Shown one piece after another: positions 54,807 to 61,131 of a DNA stretch of 64,000 nucleotides (position 1 is its first letter; each line of letters opens with the position of its first letter). The notes under the pieces are model-generated. The model made no database searches. It was not told the DNA's origin and saw only the letters and a program-made list of their open reading frames with translations. The translations under genes and the position numbers were made by a program. This stretch comes from Leptidea sinapis (taxonomy: Eukaryota; Arthropoda; Insecta; Lepidoptera; Pieridae), in the NCBI RefSeq assembly GCF_905404315.1, contig NC_066269.1, forward strand, positions 5,332,001 to 5,396,000, in the 5' to 3' direction.

Positions 54807-56270
54807 CACACATCAAAAAAGTCTAAGCAACACGTACTAATTTAAATTTTAGGATGGTTTTTCACATTATAACGTTGTATTTTATTTTTAAAATAATATT
54901 TTTAGGGTCCTATGATGTTAAAATAACAGCTGTTGTCCTTATAAATTCTTTTATTCACAGAAATTAACAATATTAGAATATACTGCAGAAACTAAGGTAC
55001 ATAAGGAACTAAACATTTTTTTAATAAAATGAAGTTTCTAAAGAAAATGAATTTATTGTGAAAGAATAGGATACTTAATTAAATACAAAGTATGGCCTCC
55101 TCTGCTATTTAGAACTTGTCGGCAACGATTATTTATTGAATTAATAAGACTGTTTATGTCATCTTGCGGTATTCGCTCCTAATGGAATTGTAGCAAATCC
55201 TTCAGCTGTTGGGTTGTTGTCACTCCGTCCAAGTCCTTTAAGACACGTCTCTGGAGCATGTCCCATGCGTGCTCGATGGGGTTGAGGTCTGGCGATTGTG
55301 CAGACCACGGCAATACTCCATTGCCAAGTATTGACTGGTTTGCCGAGCTGTGTGTGAACGCGCATTGTCATGCATTAACATTGTAAAATTGAGCCAAAGG
55401 TTTTTGCAAATGGATGGACATAAGGTCAGAGAATAACCTCAACGTAATTTTCAGCGTTCATGTTACCATTTACAAAAACGAGCTCAGTTCGCATGTTCTT
55501 CATAACATCCGCCCATACCATAACTGTTGAGCCGCTGTATGGATGAATTTCCAGAATGCACCTGAGCCTTTCAGTATTTCCGGGCCGACGGTACACTCGC
55601 ACCCTTCTTGTATCAGACTTAAACATTGTTCCTGGGTCCATGTTCTGCGTTCTCTAAACCATTCATTTCGACGAGCGCGATTCCCGTGACGTATCGGTGG
55701 GCACCTAATTGGGCGTCGAGCTCGTAGGCCGTACTCATGCAGTCGATTTCACAGTTTGGGGACTTATTATTATTATTACTTCAACACCACTTGAATTTTG
55801 TAGCCTCAAACTTACGGCCTGAATTCTGTTCAGCGGGTTCCCTTGTATTATTGTAGCGCTGCCAATGACGACAAATAACACTTCTATGAGAGATACCTGA
55901 AATTGATTACTTCCCGCTTGCAACATCCCAACAGCTCTTTGCATTTAATTTGCCGTCAAATGAAATATATAATTGCCGTCAATTGAATATCTAACAATTC
56001 AATTTTGTCGCTAACTATATTTAAATGGTTGGTAAAATTATAAAATCAAGACTAAACGTAGTAATAAAAACGCACTTAAATTCAAACAAATTCCCTTTTA
56101 TTTAATTGAAAAAAACAAAACAATTTTTTTTTTACAACCAGCCAGTATGTAATCAATAACAAAAACGTTTACATATTATGCACTTTGAGTGAATAAAGAC
56201 TTGGAAATTAATTAATAAAAATGGTAAATTTATAATATCATGCATGTTGCTTAGACTTTTTTGATGTGTG
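54807..56270 (-). mobile_element. Tc1-like transposon, degraded
   Basis: TIR cacacatcaaaaaagtctaa at 54807 and its complement ending at 56270, both flanked by TA (54805-54806, 56271-56272). The transposase remnant is on the - strand. Confidence 0.88.
55150..55960 (-). pseudogene. Tc1-like transposase remnant
   Basis: Fragments in order: HTH (AVGMLQAGSNQFQVSLIEVL-like), RVRVYRRPGN, VMVWADVM, NAENYVEVIL, and SPDLNPIEHAW at about 55260-55305 (third catalytic Glu). Frames are interrupted several times; not functional. Confidence 0.8.
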
Positions 56271-56633
56271 TATTTTATAGAAATTTTAACCTATACAATA
56301 ACGAAAGTTGCATGGCATGAGCTGTTAAAAAACTATTAACTAAATGGTTATTACTTGTTACAATACTATTACATAACTTTGGAGACTGAACTTAAAACTA
56401 GTTAACGAATTACAATTGTTACTTAAAAATCTTTACAAGTTTAGAAATTACACACTAAAGCTTACATTTTGACCAATAGTTAAACATTTAAATCAATAAG
56501 AATTGAGAATAATATAATGTGTTCTATCTCGCTCTAAAACTAATGCTATCGCAGTAAGCCGGCCAGCGAGCGCTTGTGTAAGCTCGCGTCGATGCTCGAT
56601 CGGCGGATGTCAATGAGCACCCACTCCTGTTGC

Positions 56634-56814
56634 TTATTGATTAAAATTGAATGAATAGTGATCGACGCGCTTTAGTAGAGTACGCTCGGCTTTGCTGTGA
56701 GGTTGTGTAACGCGGAGCATATGACTGGTCACGTGAGTGTATCTGCGGTCTTCGAGATAACGTGACGATGCTTGTTCTTCGATCAGCTGACTACAGGATT
56801 CTGGTTCAGGTGAT
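56634..56814 (-). CDS. Candidate unidentified exon (weak)
   Basis: After an acceptor GTTGCAG the - strand is open for SPEPESCSQLIEEQASSRYL through FNFNQ and stop (56634-56636). Composition is richer in GC than the flanks. I do not recognise it and see no partner exon; chance is possible. Confidence 0.2.
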
Positions 56815-57049
56815 CTGCAACATTCTATGACTTGATGTACAGCATTATGTTGAAAGAAAATGTCGAAGAATGTTCTAAATATTTTAAATTTCATTTGCAA
56901 ATTTCATTTCATGTGCACTATACTGAGGTCGTTAAAGTATTTAACTCTTTAAATTAAAAAACACAATTGACCTATGGGGTCATTCTGTCAGTTTAATTTT
57001 ATTTATTAAAACTATAATCTCTGTGATTGTGTGATTGAGTGTTGTCTTA

Positions 57050-57485
57050 CGGTATATTACTATGGGGACACGTTAGTGATATTCAAACGATTTTTGTGCT
57101 GCAGAAAAGAGCTGTTCGAGCAATCTACAATCTGTCCAGTATAAGAATAAGGAGATCAACATATTAACAGTACCATGTCAATACATATTTGAAAAACTAA
57201 TATTTGTGCATAAAAATATAGATAGTTTAAAAAAAAATCAGTGACATTCATAACTGCAACACTAGAAATAAACATAATCTTGCTCTGATTTACACAAGGC
57301 TTACGAAAATAGACAAATCAGTCAGGGGACAATGTGTCCGTTTTTATAATAAAATCTCTGAAGAAATTTGCAAACTACAATTAAAAAAGTTTGAAGTATT
57401 TGTTAAACAGAAACTTTTACAAAAAGCTTATTATACAATTAAAGATTATGTAACAGATAAAAGTGCATGGGATTTGAATTTATGA
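57050..57485 (+). repeat. Jockey-type LINE 3' end
   Basis: In one frame reads LLWGHVSDIQTIFVLQKRAV through DKSAWDLNL and stop, fairly intact, followed by a tail with attttgagaaataaac. Same family as 1990-2880. Confidence 0.65.
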
Positions 57486-57671
57486 GCAGAAGGATTGTAT
57501 TATTCTATTACTTGTAAATTTTCTTGCCTTCAAAAAGTGATGCAGTTATCCTATTTTGAGAAATAAACTATTTGAATTAATGAAATGGTTCTTATAAGAT
57601 CTAATATTATGGTATATAAAATAATATGTTCTTTTAAGAACGAATCTTTCGGCATACGCTTATTACATATA

Positions 57672-58214
57672 CAGTGAAACCTGGTTAAGTGAGACATCAA
57701 GGGACCTGCAATGTCGTTTCACTTATAGAGGTATTCCACTTACCCAGTGTCTCAGATATACAGGTATAAATAAATATCTGTCTCATTTACAGAGGGTTCC
57801 ATTAATAGAGGTGAGAATACAGGTTGGCACATTAAATTCGGCAGAAACTTCTTCGCGTGTCTTCCCACTTTCATAAACGGATATTAACTTCAGTTTTTCA
57901 CGTAATGATAACGATTGTAGCTTTCGTTTTGACATTTTTCAAATAAACATCTGTATGATAGTAAAGCGAAACTAAAACTGAAGGTAATTGAAGCTCAAAA
58001 TTTGTACTTACGTACTTGGAATTACATGTGGAATTTGTGGGTAGAATAAGAATGAGTAAACAAACAATGTTATCTATGATGATAAATCGAAAGAACAAAT
58101 CCCAGATATAGAGGTTTACCTCGTCCCACTAACAGAGGTAATTCAGTGCCAAAGTGTTGGGTCCTCAGCATGAGTTCCAGTTATGGAGGTTTCTCACTTA
58201 ACCAAGTTTCACTG
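57672..58214 (-). mobile_element. pogo/Tigger-like element, internally deleted
   Basis: TIR CAGTGAAACCTGGTTAAGTG at 57672 and its imperfect complement ending at 58214, flanked by TA. Subterminal repeats of acttatagaggt type occur on both sides. Carries the start of a transposase on the - strand. Confidence 0.8.
57795..57935 (-). pseudogene. pogo-type transposase N-terminal HTH (fragment)
   Basis: From the ATG at 57935: MSKRKLQSLSLREKLKLISV, YESGKTREEVSAEFNVPTC; this is the CENP-B/Psq-type helix-turn-helix of pogo transposases. The catalytic domain is absent. Confidence 0.7.
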
Positions 58215-58554
58215 TATCTAGTTAATATGCACGATTTATATTTCTACGATCTATAATGCTACGAAGGTACTACGAGTACGTTACAAGTTAGATATTTATA
58301 TTAATTGATGTTATTGGTTATATGTTTAGCTACATAACAATAAATATATTTTTGAAATAAGTGTCAAGTGAGCTACAGTATTCATTGAGTAGGAAATCGA
58401 ACTAGAATTTAGAAGGGTCACCACTTCTGTAAATATGGTCAAGGGATGCGATGAGCTGTTCCATATCCTGGTACCAGACACACACTTTTTTTTAATTAAT
58501 GTTATGGTATGTAGGTATCTAGAATGTTGTCGCCTTGCCCTCCAACCCTCCACT

Positions 58555-59082
58555 CCACCTTACAAAGCGCAGGTCTGGCCATATATGGAGTAATGTTGTC
58601 AGCCTGTCATCTCTGGTCTGGCGAACCCCAGTATCAGCTCAAGCCACTTGACCGCGCGCAACGCAGAGCAACTCGATTTGGCGGTGACCCAGTGCTCTGT
58701 GAGCGGTTGGATCACTTGGCGTTGCGTAGAGACGTCGATTCATTGTGTGTTCTACCGCATTTATCACGAGGAGTGTTCTGAAGAGCCTTTTCACCTGATT
58801 TCTGCCGCCAAATTCTACCTTCGCACGACACGCCACAAATTAGGATATCATCCCCACCATTTGGATGTGTAGCGGTCCGCCACAGTGTAATTTTCAAGGA
58901 CCGTGTAGAAAGCTATGGAATGATCTTCCTTGTGCGGTGTTTCCGGGACGATACGACATGGATACTTTTAAAAAAGCGCGTACACCTTCCTAAAAGACCG
59001 GCAACGCTTGTGAGATTCCTCTGGTGATGCAAGAGGATGTGGGCGGCAGAGACTCCTATGCTCGTTTTTCCTCTTTTACATA
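58555..59082 (+). repeat. CR1/Jockey-like LINE 3' part
   Basis: QVWPYMEY-like start, then PLDRAQRRATRFGGD, ERLDHLALRRDVDSLCV and the 3' A-run; frameshifted. Confidence 0.7.
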
Positions 59083-59489
59083 AAAAAAACCCTGCCTCCG
59101 AATCTATTCCTATTGTATGTAATAATATGCCACTACTAACATTAACTGTTATTGAATCAAAATTTCGTAAATTGTACAGTTTTGATACCTGGCAGGTCTG
59201 GAGAGTCACTTTTCATATTTATATTATTAACTCGCTACCTACAGACCTTTTTGAGGTACCCAGTCACACCACATAACAGGTAACAGTGTCGCTTAAAATT
59301 CTTAACACAGATATCATGCACTGTAATTAGTTACTAGTGATTTTTATATGCTTGGATTAGATTCTAAATTTTTGGACAGACTACTTTCAGTTTAAAAGTT
59401 TAATTACCAGGGGGTCACAAGCCTCCAGACTATTCTATAATATTACTCGTTTTTCATAATCAACATTTCAGCGGGAAGACGATTGCTGT

Positions 59490-60062
59490 GACATCATCAG
59501 ACCATCTTGTGGCCACCAATACTACGCCTTGCGGTACGTGGTCGCCATTCGGGGACCTTACTGCCCCAACAGCCATCTTTCCGTCGAGCTACTGCCACTT
59601 CTGTTCCTTAATTATTTGCGCTACGTCGGTGACTTTGGTTCTCCTACGGATCTCCTCATTTCTGATTCGATCTCGTAGCGAAACTCCGAGTAGGTATACT
59701 CCCTCTCCATTGCCCGCTGAGCAACAATGAGATTCTTCATAAGGCCCATAGTTAGCGACTACGTCTGCGTTCCGCATCTGGCAACACACATTGGTTATAA
59801 GCCTTCGTCTTCAGATACTGTGGTATTTTCGACGAGAGGATTTTACGGAATTTTCCGAACGCTACCCATCCGAGTTGGATTCGACGAGTGACCTCTTTCC
59901 CGAAATTGGACCTGCCCAACTGGATTATTAGAGATTATTTGTCCAAGGTAGACATACTCGTAAATAATTTCGAGAGTACAGTTCCCAACTGTTACGGGAG
60001 TAGGTGGGACATGGGCATTAGACATGCTCTTCGTCTAGTCGATGTTCATTTTGAAACTATTA
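59490..60062 (-). repeat. RTE-type LINE 3' part
   Basis: The - strand reads VYLGQIISNN (near 59940), then GVSLRDRIRNEEIRRRTKVT (near 59640-59700). Rearranged by small indels. Confidence 0.7.
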
Positions 60063-60087
60063 TCGGAAGCTGTATTGAGGCCATCGA

Positions 60088-60270
60088 GCATATTCAAATT
60101 CAAAAACACTTTATTCATGTAGGTAAATGTCAAAAAAAAAATCTTATTGAATTTACCGCTACTTCGTAAAGGGTTGATCTAATGAGAAGTAGCAAGAAAC
60201 TCATTGCCACTCTTTTAAGTCAAGATTTACATTTTAATTGTATTACAAATCATTTCAATTACAATATATG
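60088..60270. repeat. Retroposon 3' module
   Basis: attcaaattcaaaaacactt, followed by cttcgtaaagggttgatcta, a repeat common in lepidopteran introns. Confidence 0.4.
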
Positions 60271-60497
60271 CAAAGTGACGCAATAAAAATACTCAAATGT
60301 CAAAAACTGAAAGGCTTACACGAGTAAGTCAAAAAAAAGAAAAAAAAAGTAAATTAATACTTATAAACACAAGAGTTATTGAGTATAGTAGATGCATCAA
60401 TCCACACACACCGTAAATAAATAGAGGCATTATGTGAGCATTTCATTAAATAAAATATATAATAACTTTAAAGGAAATAATAATAGAAAAAAACACA

Positions 60498-60692
60498 TCA
60501 AGCAGACCTCCCGGTAACAAGATCATTCAGCCACCACGAGTAGCACCCGTTCACGAGCATGACGCAGGGATCAGCCATCGCCTCCCCCGACCATATTTTA
60601 GGGAAAGGGATGACCCGCCCCACGTCGCCGCCACAAGCAGAGGCATTTATGTGAGTCACGAGAAATCTACCGAATAACAAAACAATATTCAT
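60498..60692 (-). other. GC-rich ORF, unidentified
   Basis: A 64-codon - strand frame (core GGDVGRVIPFPKIWSGEAMA) in an AT-rich setting. I do not recognise it; could be a stray exon or TE piece. No splice partner seen. Confidence 0.2.
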
Positions 60693-60779
60693 CTACATAT
60701 TATGCAATACTTACTAAATGCCTCTTACTTACAATTTTGTTTCAAATTACATACCTCATAATTATTATTCTTAATATTA

Positions 60780-60905
60780 TTAAAATTCGATCAAAGGCTT
60801 TTCATAGTCCACCAACGCCAAGCATAGTGGCTGGTTATACTTCTCCGTCTTCTGTATAACCTGCCGCAGCTTATGTATATGGTACAAAAGCCTTTACGGA
60901 ATCCG
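60780..60905 (-). repeat. RTE-type LINE RT fragment at the foreign-DNA junction
   Basis: The - strand carries FCTIHKLRQVIQKTEKYNQP and LALVDYEKP, box A of an RTE reverse transcriptase. It stops within about 20 bases of the bacterial-type sequence. Confidence 0.7.
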
Positions 60906-60921
60906 GCTTGTTAGGGAGGCT

Positions 60922-61070
60922 GGAAGTTCGGGAAGCTGAAGGTTGCAAAGAAAGGAACATTGAAGTTGCAAAAAACCTACTTAACGGCTGGTGTTTCTAT
61001 TGATATTATCTCCCAAACAAACAGCCTTCCTAAAGCTGAAATAAAACAATTTCAGGAAGAAATTGTCTGA
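60922..61070 (+). pseudogene. C-terminal tail of an Rpn-family nuclease/transposase (bacterial type)
   Basis: Frame 1 gives EVREAEGCKERNIEVAKNLL; after a one-base shift near 60982 the next frame gives AGVSIDIISQTNSLPKAEIK and QFQEEIV then TGA. This is the (I/E)VAKNLLKAGVSIDIISQTTGL-type tail of Rpn/PD-(D/E)XK-family putative transposases, abundant in Rickettsiales and other host-associated bacteria and not an animal gene family. N-terminal catalytic part absent. It is convergent with the repeat gene at 61132. Confidence 0.7.
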
Positions 61071-61131
61071 CATGATTCTTGTAGCTGCTTGTCCACTGTT
61101 GGATCATTTAAATAAGTTTCAGGGTTATCAT

